64,000 nucleotides of DNA from Chitinophaga sp. H8 (GCF_040567655.1 NZ_JBEXAC010000002.1:682001-746000); one strand, 5' to 3'. Shown: positions 36,024 to 45,134, numbered from the stretch's first letter. Notes: generated by a model from the letters alone, not told the origin. Numbers and translations are program-made.

Positions 36024-37490
36024 ATGAATCAATACTTCAGGGGCTGGGCTGTCTGGCTGATATTAATAGCATTCATTTTCTCTTCCGGCTGTGCCAATAT
36101 TGTGCCGCCCGGTGGTGGCCCCAGGGACACTATTCCGCCTTCGTTACTGGGCGTAAACCCTCCGGATTCTTCCCTTCACTTCAAAAGCAAAAAGGTTACT
36201 TTTTACTTTGATGAATATATTGAACTGGATAATGTGATTGAGAAACTGATCGTATCACCTACATTGAAACGTACCCCCACCGTTACGCCCAAACTACGGA
36301 CACTAACGATGGAAATAAAAGATACCCTTCAGCCTAATACTACCTACACCTTCAACTTTGCAGATGCGGTAAGGGATGTAAATGAACGGAACTTTATCGA
36401 AGACTTTCAGTATGTTGTATCCACAGGGGACTATCTCGATTCCTTACAGGTAACAGGCAGGCTGATCGCAGCAGAAACAGGCCTGGTAGATAGTAACGTG
36501 GCTGTAATGCTTTACCGGAATATCGACGATTCTGTAGTAGCCAAAGAAAAACCGGTGTATTATGCCAAAACCAAGGGGGATGGCAGCTTCCGTTTTAAAA
36601 ACCTGGCACCGGGCCAATACAAGTTATTTGCCCTGAAGGAGGAAGACCGCGACCTGCAATACAATCAGCCCACAGAACAGATTGCTTTTGCGGATAGTTT
36701 ACTGCACCTGCATGAAACCAATGTGAAAGATATCACCCTCCTGCTTTTCATGGAAAAAGACAGTACGATCAAAGCACCTGTAGATTCCAGCCTGATAGCA
36801 GAGGAAGAAGAAGCTGCACCGGAGGAAAAGGAAGAAAAGAAGAAGAAACAACCTAAGCTGCATATGACGGCGATCCTGGAACAAGGCTTGCAGGAACTTA
36901 AACAACCCTTATCGCTGTCGTTTAATATCCCGCTTAAAGCATTTGACTCTACCCAGATATCCCTTACAGAAGATACCCTGCGTACACCAATAACCTTTAC
37001 CACCAGCCTGGACTCTACCCATTCCAGGATATTACTGCATTACGACTGGAAAGAAGGAATGCCCTATCAGCTAATCATGGCTAAAACTGCCACCACGGAT
37101 ACGCTGGGCCAGCAATTAACAAAAGCGGATACGGTGAGCTTTAAATCCAAAAGTGTTAATGATTATGGTAAAGTGCGGGTAAAACTGACACTCAGCGACA
37201 GCACCAAAGCGGCCTTGCAGGAGGATACCAGCATCCATTTCATTGTCCAGCTGGTAAAGGATAAAACCATCAAATACAGCGGCAGGATAGTAAACGGCAG
37301 CTGGTACCAGGAGCTGATGCAGCCCAGTGAATACGAGATCAGGGTGCTGCTGGACCAGAACGGAAATGGCGTATGGGATCGTGGGGTATATTATGGTTCT
37401 CCTAAAAGGCAGCCGGAAAGGGTGGTCAGCTTCCCTAAAAAGGAAAATGTAAAGGCCAACTGGCTGGTGCCCATTAATCTTGAATTATAG
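36024..37490 (+). CDS. Lipoprotein with N-terminal Ig-like (Big_5) domain
   Basis: The 488-residue product has a lipoprotein signal (IFSSGCANI) directly followed by a conserved start, [20 protein letters not shown], then the Ig-like domain [17 protein letters not shown] (about 35-135). A carboxypeptidase-regulatory-like segment follows ([20 protein letters not shown], about 195-215). An acidic and then Lys-rich linker ([18 protein letters not shown]) precedes two more beta domains. This is a common outer-membrane lipoprotein architecture in Bacteroidetes with no defined role. It stands between the helicase and recR on the same strand. Confidence 0.82.
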   Translation: MNQYFRGWAVWLILIAFIFSSGCANIVPPGGGPRDTIPPSLLGVNPPDSSLHFKSKKVTFYFDEYIELDNVIEKLIVSPTLKRTPTVTPKLRTLTMEIKDTLQPNTTYTFNFADAVRDVNERNFIEDFQYVVSTGDYLDSLQVTGRLIAAETGLVDSNVAVMLYRNIDDSVVAKEKPVYYAKTKGDGSFRFKNLAPGQYKLFALKEEDRDLQYNQPTEQIAFADSLLHLHETNVKDITLLLFMEKDSTIKAPVDSSLIAEEEEAAPEEKEEKKKKQPKLHMTAILEQGLQELKQPLSLSFNIPLKAFDSTQISLTEDTLRTPITFTTSLDSTHSRILLHYDWKEGMPYQLIMAKTATTDTLGQQLTKADTVSFKSKSVNDYGKVRVKLTLSDSTKAALQEDTSIHFIVQLVKDKTIKYSGRIVNGSWYQELMQPSEYEIRVLLDQNGNGVWDRGVYYGSPKRQPERVVSFPKKENVKANWLVPINLEL

Positions 37491-37552
37491 CTGCCACCTC
37501 AGCCCAATGGCAAACCTGTGCCTGCCATTATCTGAAATTGATCTTTCGTAAG

Positions 37553-37560
37553 TACCTTTA
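37553..37560 (+). promoter_or_regulatory. Promoter -7-like element 4 bases before the recR start
   Basis: TACCTTTA is one base off TAnnTTTG and ends only four bases before the ATG of recR. If used, the recR message would be leaderless. Confidence 0.4.
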
Positions 37561-37564
37561 CACT

Positions 37565-38182
37565 ATGGTTTTTTCCTCTGCATTGATTGAAAACGCGGTA
37601 AATGAATTTGCAAAATTGCCCGGCATAGGCAAAAAAACCGCGCTGCGCCTCGTTTTACACCTGCTAAAGCAAGATGTGAACCAGGTACAGCAGTTTAGCG
37701 AAGTGATGGCCCGTATGCGCCAGCATATCAAGTTCTGCAAGCTTTGCCATAACGTGTCTGATGAAGATATCTGCAGCATTTGCGGCAGTGTTACACGTCA
37801 TAAAAACATCGTCTGTGTGGTGGAAAGCATCCGTGATGTAATGGCTATAGAAAATACCCAGCAGTTTAACGGGGTATACCATGTACTCGGGGGGATCATC
37901 TCCCCCATTGATGGTATTGGCCCGGACCAGTTAAACATCCATTCCCTGGTAGAAAGGGTACAACAACAAGCCATAGAAGAAATAATTATGGCATTAAGTC
38001 CTACTATCGAAGGGGATACGACCATCTACTACCTTTCCAAAAAACTCAAGGACTACCCCGTTAAGATTACCACCATTGCCAGGGGCATTGCGTTTGGCGG
38101 TGAACTGGAATACGCGGATGAAATGACCCTGGCACGCTCCATCTCCAACCGCTTGCCGCTGGAAAGCTACGTTCAACGATAA
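37565..38182 (+). CDS. recR: Recombination mediator protein RecR
   Basis: RecR helps RecF/RecO load RecA on gapped DNA. The 205-residue protein has the helix-hairpin-helix [15 protein letters not shown] at the N-terminus, a four-Cys zinc finger ([16 protein letters not shown], about 58-73) and a Toprim domain with [12 protein letters not shown] and [19 protein letters not shown]. The ATG at 37565 gives the family start [22 protein letters not shown] nine codons upstream is rejected. The gene end is convergent with the riboswitch-controlled unit. Confidence 0.95.
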   Translation: MVFSSALIENAVNEFAKLPGIGKKTALRLVLHLLKQDVNQVQQFSEVMARMRQHIKFCKLCHNVSDEDICSICGSVTRHKNIVCVVESIRDVMAIENTQQFNGVYHVLGGIISPIDGIGPDQLNIHSLVERVQQQAIEEIIMALSPTIEGDTTIYYLSKKLKDYPVKITTIARGIAFGGELEYADEMTLARSISNRLPLESYVQR

Positions 38183-38248
38183 AAAACAACTGTTAGCTGA
38201 AATCCAGCAGGGAAGAGCTGCCGGCAAAATATAGCTAAATAGTGTAAG

Positions 38249-38457
38249 TCCTGCCTTATAGCATGGTTAAAGCATGGCAAAGGCATAATAAAAGCGTTCT
38301 AAAGGTATGGTTGAGCTATAGTTGAAGCATAGCAAAAGCATAGTAAAAGCGTTCTAAAGGTATGAATAAGCCTACCTTGAAGCATGGTTAAAGCATAGTT
38401 AAAGCATAGTTAAAGCATAGATAGAGTATGAATAGTGCATAAAAGGCTATGAACAGC
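38249..38457. repeat. 11-nt periodic intergenic array, long copy (about 19 units)
   Basis: From 38260 the sequence divides exactly into 11-base units without gaps: AGCATGGTTAA, AGCATGGCAAA, GGCATAATAAA, AGCGTTCTAAA, GGTATGGTTGA and so on to CTATGAACAGC ending at 38457. Identical 20-base blocks at 38290 and 38345 are 55 bases (5 units) apart. The leader-like unit ending CCTTAT or CCTTGA precedes AGCATGGTTAA at 38249 and 38370, 121 bases (11 units) apart. Consensus is AGCATaGTtAA. The array is non-coding and lies between recR and the minus-strand terminator at 38575-38605. Confidence 0.85.
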
Positions 38458-38514
38458 ATGTTATAAAAACAGCATGTGAGGCAATATTACCACACAGCGC
38501 ATCCGCCGCATACA

Positions 38515-38551
38515 ACTAAAAGCTAACAGCCAATAGCTAACCGCTATTTTG
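38515..38551. repeat. GCTAATAGC-type intergenic repeat, copy 2
   Basis: ACTAAAAGCTAACAGCCAAT continues into AGCTAACCGCTATTTT, nearly the same as 5961-5998. In both places it follows an 11-nt array at about 60-80 bases, after a shared GTGAGGCAA..ATTACC segment. Confidence 0.7.
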
Positions 38552-38574
38552 ATCCCCTGCGTTTAAAAGCGCAT

Positions 38575-38605
38575 AAAAAAAATACGGGTGCTTAACAGCA
38601 CCCGT
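38575..38605 (-). terminator. Intrinsic terminator of the SAM-riboswitch unit
   Basis: On the minus strand ACGGGTGC-TGTTAA-GCACCCGT is an 8-bp GC-rich stem, followed after one A by a run of eight T. It lies 38 bases after the stop of the 73-codon frame. Confidence 0.85.
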
Positions 38606-38642
38606 CTTCGTTTAACCTGTAATTCCACGTTATGAAAAAGAG

Positions 38643-38864
38643 TTAGCGCCCGCTACGGGTATGCTTTAAATCAGGTTGGTTGGTTTTTGATTGTTCCGAA
38701 GCCGGTTGTTTACGCAGCTTTTTCCATTGCTGCATTTCATATTTATTTAAAAAGCAAACTTTAAATATCTCAGACTGATCCCCAGAATGCACAGCAGGTA
38801 CAGCTTCCAGGCCTAATTGGGCAAGGTGTTGCCGTAATAGGTGTATATGCTTTGAAATGGTCAT
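38643..38864 (-). CDS. Small unknown protein, second frame of the SAM-riboswitch unit
   Basis: The 73-residue product (starting MTISKHIHLLRQHLAQ) has an amphipathic first half with IFKVCFLNKYEMQQWKKLRK and a hydrophilic basic tail (DLKHTRSGR). No signal peptide, membrane helix or known domain is visible. Support for a real gene comes from context. It lies between a SAM-I riboswitch with a perfect promoter and an intrinsic terminator on the same strand, 51 bases after the Cys-tailed 37-codon frame. I cannot assign a function; a part in methionine or sulfur metabolism is a guess from the riboswitch. Confidence 0.6.
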   Translation of the reverse strand: MTISKHIHLLRQHLAQLGLEAVPAVHSGDQSEIFKVCFLNKYEMQQWKKLRKQPASEQSKTNQPDLKHTRSGR

Positions 38865-38915
38865 GGTTGGTAAACTTAGCAGGTAATGAATAGATGGTAT
38901 TGAAACGGTACGTTA

Positions 38916-39029
38916 TCAACAACAACATATCCCTGCTTCCATCTTGGTGCGGATGGCGGGTTGTTCAACTGTTTCAGGCAGATAATCCCGGAGGTGCTGG
39001 CAATTTGAGTAATACATCTTAATTAGCAT
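38916..39029 (-). CDS. Cys-tailed 37-codon microprotein directly after SAM-I riboswitch
   Basis: This frame starts 9 bases after the 3' strand of the riboswitch P1 helix and runs to TGA at 38916. The product begins MLIKMYYSNCQHLRDY and ends EAGICCC, with three consecutive TGT codons just before the stop. A second ATG at 39017 would give 33 residues. The start codon is so near P1 that SAM binding could block its translation. The triple-Cys end recalls polycysteine leader frames that act as cysteine-responsive attenuators in mycobacteria. It could be such a leader, or a functional Cys peptide (for example metal-binding). No homologue is known to me. Confidence 0.6.
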   Translation of the reverse strand: MLIKMYYSNCQHLRDYLPETVEQPAIRTKMEAGICCC

Positions 39030-39038
39030 GATAATGAA

Positions 39039-39147
39039 CGATTTATATATTCCGTAATGGATCAGGAATTGGCACCTTTCCTATCCCGGATAAGATGGTT
39101 GCCAGAGGGTCATAGAGCCTGTTCTCTCTCCTCTTCTGTATAAATCG
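39039..39147 (-). ncRNA. SAM-I (S-box) riboswitch
   Basis: On the minus strand the core motifs of SAM-I riboswitches are present in order: GAGGAGAGAGAACAGGCUCU, AUGACCCUCUGGCAACC, then AAAGGUGCCAAUUCCU. The closing helix P1 pairs CGAUUUAUA (39139-39147) with UAUAAAUCG (39039-39047), a perfect 9-bp match. P2 is formed by AGAGG and CCUCU. The aptamer binds S-adenosylmethionine and in most cases turns off methionine genes. Here it points away from metH, toward two small unknown frames. No terminator follows P1 at once, and an AUG lies 9 bases after it, so control of translation is likely. Confidence 0.9.
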
Positions 39148-39173
39148 AATAAGAATTGCTCCTTATTACTCCA

Positions 39174-39204
39174 CAAATATAGTAGACTTTATAGACTAAC
39201 CAAA
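39174..39204 (-). promoter_or_regulatory. Complete promoter of the SAM-riboswitch unit
   Basis: On the minus strand TTTG (39204-39201) and TATATTTG (39181-39174) are separated by 19 bases, an exact Bacteroidetes housekeeping promoter. Transcription would start near 39168, about 20 bases before the P1 helix of the riboswitch. Confidence 0.8.
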
Positions 39205-39290
39205 AACTTTTTTCGATATATAGACAAAATTTATATCCCTATTATAAAAAGGCACGCCCGATCATATTATATAATCATTTAGAGTTTACT

Positions 39291-39298
39291 TATCTTTG
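39291..39298 (+). promoter_or_regulatory. Promoter -7 element for split metH
   Basis: TATCTTTG matches TAnnTTTG 88 bases before the first metH ATG. The -33 position holds no clear TTTG. The leader between it and the ATG shows no recognisable riboswitch on the plus strand. Confidence 0.5.
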
Positions 39299-39386
39299 CA
39301 AATACCCGTAGGGTGGATTTGTTTATTGTTCGACCTCCGGCATCATTCATCTTTCTTTAACCGTAACTAATAAACACGCAACCAAC

Positions 39387-40403
39387 ATGAAATCTTTAGC
39401 TGACTGCGCCAATGAGCGCATTTTAATCATTGACGGTGCAATGGGCACCATGATTCAACGTTACAAACTCCAGGAAGCAGACTACAGGGGAACCCGTTTC
39501 AAAGACTACCACACGGATGTTCAGGGCAATAATGACCTGCTGAGTATTACGCAACCGCAAATAGTAGAGGCCGTACACCGGGAATACCTCGAAGCAGGTG
39601 CTGACATTATTGAAACCAATACTTTCAGCAGTACTGCTATTGCGATGGCTGATTACGATATGCAGGACCTGGCCTATGAACTGAATGTAACATCAGCACG
39701 GATCGCCAAAAAAGTAGCTGCAGAGTATACGGCCAAAAATCCTGATAAACCCAGGTTTGTGGCTGGTGCTATCGGCCCGCTGAACAAAACATTATCTATC
39801 TCTCCGGATGTAAATAACCCCGGATTCCGCTCTGTATACTTTGATGAAGTAGCTGCTACCTATACAGAACAGGTAAGAGGACTGGTAGATGGTGGTGTGG
39901 ATATTCTGCTGATAGAAACTATTTTTGATACGCTCAACTCAAAAGCAGCCATCTATGCTATCAAAAATTACTTCCGGCAAAACAATATCCCGGAGCTTCC
40001 TATCATGATCTCAGGAACGATTACAGATGCATCCGGCAGAACCCTTACCGGGCAAACACTGGAAGCTTTCTATATCTCCATCATGCATGCACGCCCTTTT
40101 TCCGTAGGCCTTAACTGTGCATTGGGCGGCGAAGAAATGCGCCCGCATATCGCAGAACTGTCACAGATTGCCAACTGCTATGTGAGCTGCTACCCTAATG
40201 CCGGCCTGCCCAACGCCTTTGGCGAGTATGACGAGCAGCCGCATCAAACGGCACATATTATCGAAGATTTTGCCAAAGAAGGCTTTGTAAATATAGTAGG
40301 CGGATGCTGCGGTACCACTCCGGACCACATCAAGCATATTGCCGAACATGTGAAAAATATAAAACCCCGTAAGTTACCCATCGTTGTAAAGGAACTGGTA
40401 TAA
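39387..40403 (+). CDS. metH: Methionine synthase, homocysteine-binding subunit (split MetH, part 1)
   Basis: This 338-residue protein is the homocysteine S-methyltransferase domain that in E. coli forms residues 1-350 of MetH. It has [15 protein letters not shown] at the start, [12 protein letters not shown], the zinc ligand Cys in [11 protein letters not shown] and the ligand pair in [11 protein letters not shown] near the C-terminus. The remaining domains are encoded 50 bases downstream. The two products must act together to methylate homocysteine from methyltetrahydrofolate. The separation is clean: a stop codon and a new ATG, with no frame remnants between. Confidence 0.95.
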   Translation: MKSLADCANERILIIDGAMGTMIQRYKLQEADYRGTRFKDYHTDVQGNNDLLSITQPQIVEAVHREYLEAGADIIETNTFSSTAIAMADYDMQDLAYELNVTSARIAKKVAAEYTAKNPDKPRFVAGAIGPLNKTLSISPDVNNPGFRSVYFDEVAATYTEQVRGLVDGGVDILLIETIFDTLNSKAAIYAIKNYFRQNNIPELPIMISGTITDASGRTLTGQTLEAFYISIMHARPFSVGLNCALGGEEMRPHIAELSQIANCYVSCYPNAGLPNAFGEYDEQPHQTAHIIEDFAKEGFVNIVGGCCGTTPDHIKHIAEHVKNIKPRKLPIVVKELV

Positions 40404-40453
40404 AAACCATACTAAAACAACCTTAATAACTTACTAAAATCCAACTACGCAAA

Positions 40454-43228
40454 ATGAGCGACACTATATTAAACAGTATCTCTGATCCCGCTACCGACGC
40501 TATCAACAATGAAAATGAAGGAAGACTGGTCATTAAGCCTTATATGCGCTTAAGTGGACTGGAACCTTTAGTGGTAAGACCTGGCACCAACTTCCTGAAC
40601 GTGGGTGAACGTACCAACGTAACCGGCTCTAAAAAGTTTGCCCGCCTGGTTAGGGAAGGGTTATTCGAAGAAGCTCTCTCCGTGGCCCGTCAACAGGTAG
40701 AAAACGGTGCACAGATACTGGATGTTAATATGGATGACGCCCTGCTGGATGGGGAAAAAGCAATGGCCACCTTCCTGAACCTGATCGCTGCTGAACCGGA
40801 TATCTGTAAGATTCCCATCATGATCGATTCCAGTAAGTTCAGTGTAATTGAAGCAGGGCTGAAATGTATTCAGGGTAAATGTATTGTAAACTCCATCAGC
40901 CTGAAAGAAGGGGAAGAAAAGTTTATCGAACAGGCATTTATCTGTAAAAGCTTTGGCGCTGCCGTAGTGGTAATGGCCTTTGATGAACAGGGCCAGGCAG
41001 ATACCCTGGAGAAAAAAGTAAGTTTCAGCTATCGGGCTTATAAAATATTGACCGAAGTAGTAGGCTATGATCCACAGGATATCATTTTTGATCCTAACAT
41101 CTTTGCTATCGCTACCGGTATTGAAGAACATAATAACTACGCAGTAGAATTCATTGAAGCTACCCGCCAGATCAAGGCCCTGATGCCGCTCACCAAGGTA
41201 AGCGGAGGTGTTAGTAACGTATCCTTCTCCTTCCGGGGCAATGATGTAGTGCGCGAGGCCATGCACGCCGTATTCCTGTATTATGCTATTAATGCCGGCA
41301 TGGACATGGGTATTGTGAACGCGGGGATGATCCAGATCTATGACGAAATAGAACCTCAGCTAAGAGAACTCTGCGAAGATGCCATCCTCAACCGCCGCGA
41401 TGATGCTACGGAGCGCCTGATCAATTTTGCAGACACGATCAAGTCCAAAGGCAAGGTGATCGTAAAAGATGAATCCTGGCGGAAAGGCACCGTGGAAGAG
41501 CGCCTCAGCCATGCACTGGTAAATGGTATTACAGATTATATTGATGAAGATACGGAAGAGGCCCGGTTAAAATACCCTAAACCGTTGGATGTAATTGAAG
41601 GCCCCTTGATGGCTGGTATGGACATCGTAGGTAACCTCTTTGGTACTGGTAAAATGTTTTTACCACAGGTGGTAAAAAGTGCCCGTGTCATGAAGAAATC
41701 CGTGGCCGTATTAACTCCCTTCATTGAAGAGGAAAAGAAACGCCTGGTAGAATTGAATGGCGGTGTGGTGAAAGCGGTAGGTAAAATCCTGCTGGCTACC
41801 GTAAAGGGGGATGTGCATGATATCGGTAAAAACATTGTAGGTGTAGTGCTTGGCTGTAATGGCTATGAGATCATCGACCTTGGGGTAATGGTGCCTACAG
41901 AAAAAATATTACAAACCGCCAGGGAGGAAAAAGTAGATATTATCGGGCTGAGTGGCCTGATTACCCCCAGCCTGGATGAAATGGTGCATGTGGCCCGTGA
42001 ATTAAAACGCCAGAACTTTGATATTCCGCTGATGATTGGTGGTGCTACTACTTCCCGTACGCACACTGCCGTGAAAATTGCTACCGAATATGTGCATGGG
42101 GTAGTACACGTGCTGGATGCCAGCCGCAGCGTAACAGTTACCGGCAGCCTCCTGAACAAGGCGCTGAAAAGTAATTTCCTGGAAAATGTGAGGACAGAAT
42201 ATGACAAGCTGAATGAGGCTTTCCGCAGTAAAAAAACAGTAAAACAATACCTGAAAATCGAAGAAGCACAGGCCAATAAAGCTCCGATCAACTGGGATAC
42301 CTTCCAACCGGTAAAACCGAAAATGACAGGTGTTAAGGTTTTTGAAGACTATGACCTGGCAGAAATAGCAGAATTTATCGACTGGCAGCCCTTTTTTATT
42401 GCCTGGGAACTGCATGGCAAATTCCCCCAGATCCTCACAGATGAGGTGGTAGGCGTGGAAGCTACCAAACTCTATAACGACGCACGTGCCCTGCTGAAGA
42501 AAATCATTGACGAAAAATGGCTGGGAGCCAAAGCTGTAATTGGGATCTATCCTGCCAATGCTGTTGGTGCGGATACCTTACAGGTAACCCCGGAACAACC
42601 GGAAATTGCACCGGTTAAACTGGAGTTTATCCGTCAGCAGATCAAAAAAGCGGCTGGACAACCCAATATGTCACTGGCTGATTTTATTGCACCCGAAAGT
42701 ACCGGCAAACAGGACTATATCGGCGGCTTTGCAGTAACTGCCGGAATAGGAATCGAAAAATGGCTGGATAAATTCAAAGCTGACCATGACGATTATAGCA
42801 GCATTATGCTGAAAGCCCTTGCTGACAGGCTGGCAGAGGCCTTTACAGAACTCCTGCACCTTCGGGTACGTAAGGAATTCTGGGGGTATGCCAGCAATGA
42901 AACACTCACCAATGACGACCTGATCAAAGAAGAATATGCAGGTATCCGCCCGGCACCAGGTTATCCTGCCTGCCCGGAACATACCGAAAAATACAAACTG
43001 TTTGACCTGCTAAATGCTACTGAAAATACGGGTATCACCCTCACCGAATCCCTGGCCATGTACCCTGCTGCCAGCGTAAGTGGATGGTATTTTGCTAACC
43101 CTGAGGCGAAGTATTTCGGTGTAGGTAAGATCGAAAAAGACCAGGTAGAAGATTACGCTAAACGTAAAAACTGGACCGTGGAAGAAGCCGAAAAATGGCT
43201 GAGGCCCAATCTGGAGTATGATATGTAA
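40454..43228 (+). CDS. metH: Methionine synthase, folate/cobalamin/activation subunit (split MetH, part 2)
   Basis: The 924-residue protein contains the rest of MetH. The pterin-binding domain is at about 45-310 ([32 protein letters not shown]). The helical cap and B12-binding domain lie at about 340-590, with the cobalt-ligand His in [16 protein letters not shown] (near 456) and [16 protein letters not shown]. The AdoMet-binding activation domain spans about 610-924 ([45 protein letters not shown]). It starts 50 bases after part 1 and is surely co-transcribed. Confidence 0.96.
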   Translation: MSDTILNSISDPATDAINNENEGRLVIKPYMRLSGLEPLVVRPGTNFLNVGERTNVTGSKKFARLVREGLFEEALSVARQQVENGAQILDVNMDDALLDGEKAMATFLNLIAAEPDICKIPIMIDSSKFSVIEAGLKCIQGKCIVNSISLKEGEEKFIEQAFICKSFGAAVVVMAFDEQGQADTLEKKVSFSYRAYKILTEVVGYDPQDIIFDPNIFAIATGIEEHNNYAVEFIEATRQIKALMPLTKVSGGVSNVSFSFRGNDVVREAMHAVFLYYAINAGMDMGIVNAGMIQIYDEIEPQLRELCEDAILNRRDDATERLINFADTIKSKGKVIVKDESWRKGTVEERLSHALVNGITDYIDEDTEEARLKYPKPLDVIEGPLMAGMDIVGNLFGTGKMFLPQVVKSARVMKKSVAVLTPFIEEEKKRLVELNGGVVKAVGKILLATVKGDVHDIGKNIVGVVLGCNGYEIIDLGVMVPTEKILQTAREEKVDIIGLSGLITPSLDEMVHVARELKRQNFDIPLMIGGATTSRTHTAVKIATEYVHGVVHVLDASRSVTVTGSLLNKALKSNFLENVRTEYDKLNEAFRSKKTVKQYLKIEEAQANKAPINWDTFQPVKPKMTGVKVFEDYDLAEIAEFIDWQPFFIAWELHGKFPQILTDEVVGVEATKLYNDARALLKKIIDEKWLGAKAVIGIYPANAVGADTLQVTPEQPEIAPVKLEFIRQQIKKAAGQPNMSLADFIAPESTGKQDYIGGFAVTAGIGIEKWLDKFKADHDDYSSIMLKALADRLAEAFTELLHLRVRKEFWGYASNETLTNDDLIKEEYAGIRPAPGYPACPEHTEKYKLFDLLNATENTGITLTESLAMYPAASVSGWYFANPEAKYFGVGKIEKDQVEDYAKRKNWTVEEAEKWLRPNLEYDM

Positions 43229-43229
43229 G

Positions 43230-43363
43230 AAGCTGTTAGCCCTTAGCTATTAGCTTTTAACCTGTCAATTCAGGTTCATCAACTAACGCCAATAACCCGA
43301 AACTAGTTAATACAACAAAACATAATAAGCTAATTGCTAAAGGCTAATAGCTAAAAGCTAATT
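43230..43363. repeat. Inverted GCTAATAGC-type repeat between metH and exoIII genes
   Basis: GCTGTTAGCCCTTAGCTATT.. at 43232 and ..AAAGGCTAATAGCTAAAAGC at 43341 face each other. TTAGCTATTAGC and GCTAATAGC-containing arms pair over at least 12 bases around a loop of about 80 bases. It belongs to the same family as 5961-5998 and 38515-38551 and fills nearly the whole gap between the two genes. Confidence 0.7.
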
Positions 43364-43365
43364 TA

Positions 43366-44130
43366 ATGAGAATCATATCTTATAACGTAAATGGTCTGCG
43401 CTCTGCTATGACCAAAGGGTTCACTGACTGGTTGAAAAGCAATCCCGCGGATATTGTATGCCTACAGGAAATAAAAGCCCATCAGGAAAACGTGGATTTT
43501 GAACAGTTTGAAAAATTAGGCTTTGAGCATTACTGGTACCCGGCACAAAAAAAAGGATACAGTGGTGTAGCAGTATTAACCAGCATAAAGCCTGATTTTG
43601 TACAATATGGCAATGGGTTCATGCAAAGTGATACCGAAGGACGCTTTATAAGGCTTGATTTTGGCGATATTACACTGATCAATACATATTTCCCTTCCGG
43701 TACCAGTGGAGAGGAAAGACAGGCCTATAAATACCAATGGCTGGACGAATTTTTCGGCTATCTGGAAGAACTAAGGAAAACCCGGCCCAACCTCATCGTT
43801 TGCGGTGACTATAATATATGCCATAAGGCGATCGATATCCATGACCCGGTCGGCAATAAAAAATCTACCGGCTTTTTGCCGGAAGAACGTGCCTGGATGG
43901 ACAAATTCTTTGAAAGTGGTTTTGTGGATACTTTCAGGCATTTCAACAAGGATCCGCATCATTACAGCTGGTGGACATTCCGGGCCAATGCAAGGGCCAA
44001 TAACAAGGGCTGGCGTATTGACTATATCAATGTAAGTACCCCCCTGCAAAACAAGCTGAAAGGCGCCCGGATATTACCGGAAGTGAAACATTCGGATCAC
44101 TGCCCCGTATACCTGGAACTGGCATTATAA
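43366..44130 (+). CDS. xth: Exodeoxyribonuclease III
   Basis: This 254-residue AP endonuclease/3'-exonuclease acts in base-excision repair. Motifs are ISYNVNGLRSAM at the start, CLQEIKAHQE (metal-binding Glu), GYSGVAVLTS, GDYNICHKAID (catalytic Asp/Asn), WWTFRANARANNKGWRIDYI and the final HSDHCPVYLEL (catalytic His). Length is normal. The ATG is the first codon after the repeat element. Confidence 0.95.
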   Translation: MRIISYNVNGLRSAMTKGFTDWLKSNPADIVCLQEIKAHQENVDFEQFEKLGFEHYWYPAQKKGYSGVAVLTSIKPDFVQYGNGFMQSDTEGRFIRLDFGDITLINTYFPSGTSGEERQAYKYQWLDEFFGYLEELRKTRPNLIVCGDYNICHKAIDIHDPVGNKKSTGFLPEERAWMDKFFESGFVDTFRHFNKDPHHYSWWTFRANARANNKGWRIDYINVSTPLQNKLKGARILPEVKHSDHCPVYLELAL

Positions 44131-44236
44131 ATGACCTGCTTTTTCAATACGCTTTAAATAAATGGGGCAGCTCATCAAACCCTTCTTCCTGCAGGTAAAG
44201 AAAGCTTTGAGAAGCAGTCCCCTGGCGCTTTTACAT

Positions 44237-44539
44237 ATGATTATCTTTAACATTACCATCAAAATATCTCCCGAAATACAGCAATACTGGCTGGAATGGA
44301 TGAAAGAAGTACATATCCCGGAGATAATGGCTACCGGGCTTTTCCATGATTACCGCATCTGCCGGCTCCTGGAGCAGGATGACCAGGATGGCCCCACCTA
44401 CACCATTCAGTACTTTTCAGACACGCTGGAAAACTATCAAACCTACATCCAGGAACATGCTGCAAGCTTTAATCAAAAGGCTTTTGGGCAGTTTGGTGAC
44501 CGTTTTGTGGCATTTCGGACAGTAATGCAAGTAGTCTAG
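44237..44539 (+). CDS. DUF4286-like small protein
   Basis: The 100-residue product starting at 44237 (MIIFNITIKISPEIQQYWLE) has the ferredoxin-like alternation of the DUF4286 group. It continues with WMKEVHIPEIMATGLFHDYR and YTIQYFSDTLENYQTYIQEH. The 25 codons upstream of this Met in the same frame have no such pattern. The function of the group is not known. It follows the exoIII gene by about 105 bases on the same strand. Confidence 0.75.
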   Translation: MIIFNITIKISPEIQQYWLEWMKEVHIPEIMATGLFHDYRICRLLEQDDQDGPTYTIQYFSDTLENYQTYIQEHAASFNQKAFGQFGDRFVAFRTVMQVV

Positions 44540-44772
44540 ACCTTATATTTATCCACAGGAAATCCACTATTTTCAAGGCATTGGGAGTTTGGTACAATAG
44601 TTGGAAAAGATCAGCGTTTATAGTAAAAAACCATGTAAATGGGCTACTGCAAAGGATTTGGCTATAACCACACCGGATCCCCTGTGTAGCCAGGCTATAC
44701 ACTAATCTGCTGTAAGCGTTACCTGTAGCCTTTTTCAGCCGATAAAATTTTGCAGAAAAAAGATGTAAAAAA

Positions 44773-44803
44773 TTTGGTAGTCTGATAAAACGCGCTATAT
44801 TTG
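44773..44803 (+). promoter_or_regulatory. Complete promoter for the HU gene
   Basis: TTTG at 44773-44776 and TATATTTG at 44796-44803 are separated by 19 bases, an exact Bacteroidetes promoter. The HU ATG is 41 bases further on, behind an AT-rich leader. The 230 bases before the promoter hold no gene. Confidence 0.8.
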
Positions 44804-44844
44804 CTCACATCAAACATTTTTTCACTAGTTAAATCTTACTAACT

Positions 44845-45114
44845 ATGAACAAAGCCGAATTAATCGACAAATTAGCCAAAGACTCTGGCATCACTAAAAC
44901 CCAGGCTAACGAAGCTTTGGATTCTTTCACCAAAGCTGTTGCTGATACCTTGAAAAAAGGTGGAAAAGTAACTTTGGTTGGTTTCGGTACTTTCTCTGTT
45001 TCTAAACGTGCTGCACGTAACGGTAGAAACCCACAGACTGGCCAGATCATCAAGATCAAAGCTAAGAAAGTTGCTAAGTTCAAAGCTGGTAAAGCTTTAT
45101 CTGACAAGCTTTAA
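44845..45114 (+). CDS. hup: HU-family histone-like DNA-binding protein
   Basis: The 89-residue protein matches HU along its full length: MNKAELIDKLAKDSGITKTQ, TLKKGGKVTLVGFGTFSV, the DNA-wrapping arm RAARNGRNPQTGQIIKI and the ending KVAKFKAGKAL. It bends DNA and organises the nucleoid. Codon choice is biased (frequent GCT, AAA, GGT), as expected for a highly expressed gene. It has its own strong promoter and terminator. Confidence 0.96.
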   Translation: MNKAELIDKLAKDSGITKTQANEALDSFTKAVADTLKKGGKVTLVGFGTFSVSKRAARNGRNPQTGQIIKIKAKKVAKFKAGKALSDKL

Positions 45115-45134
45115 TCAGTTAGCACAACTTATTC

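Noticed and set aside
38260..38457. Possible CRISPR array because of short regular repeats
   Set aside because: Units are 11 bases, contiguous and degenerate, with no spacers of 30-40 bases and no cas genes in the window.
39297..39386. Possible second riboswitch in the plus-strand metH leader
   Set aside because: I looked for SAM-I, SAM-II and cobalamin box motifs on the plus strand and found none; the SAM-I core motifs read only on the minus strand at 39039-39147.
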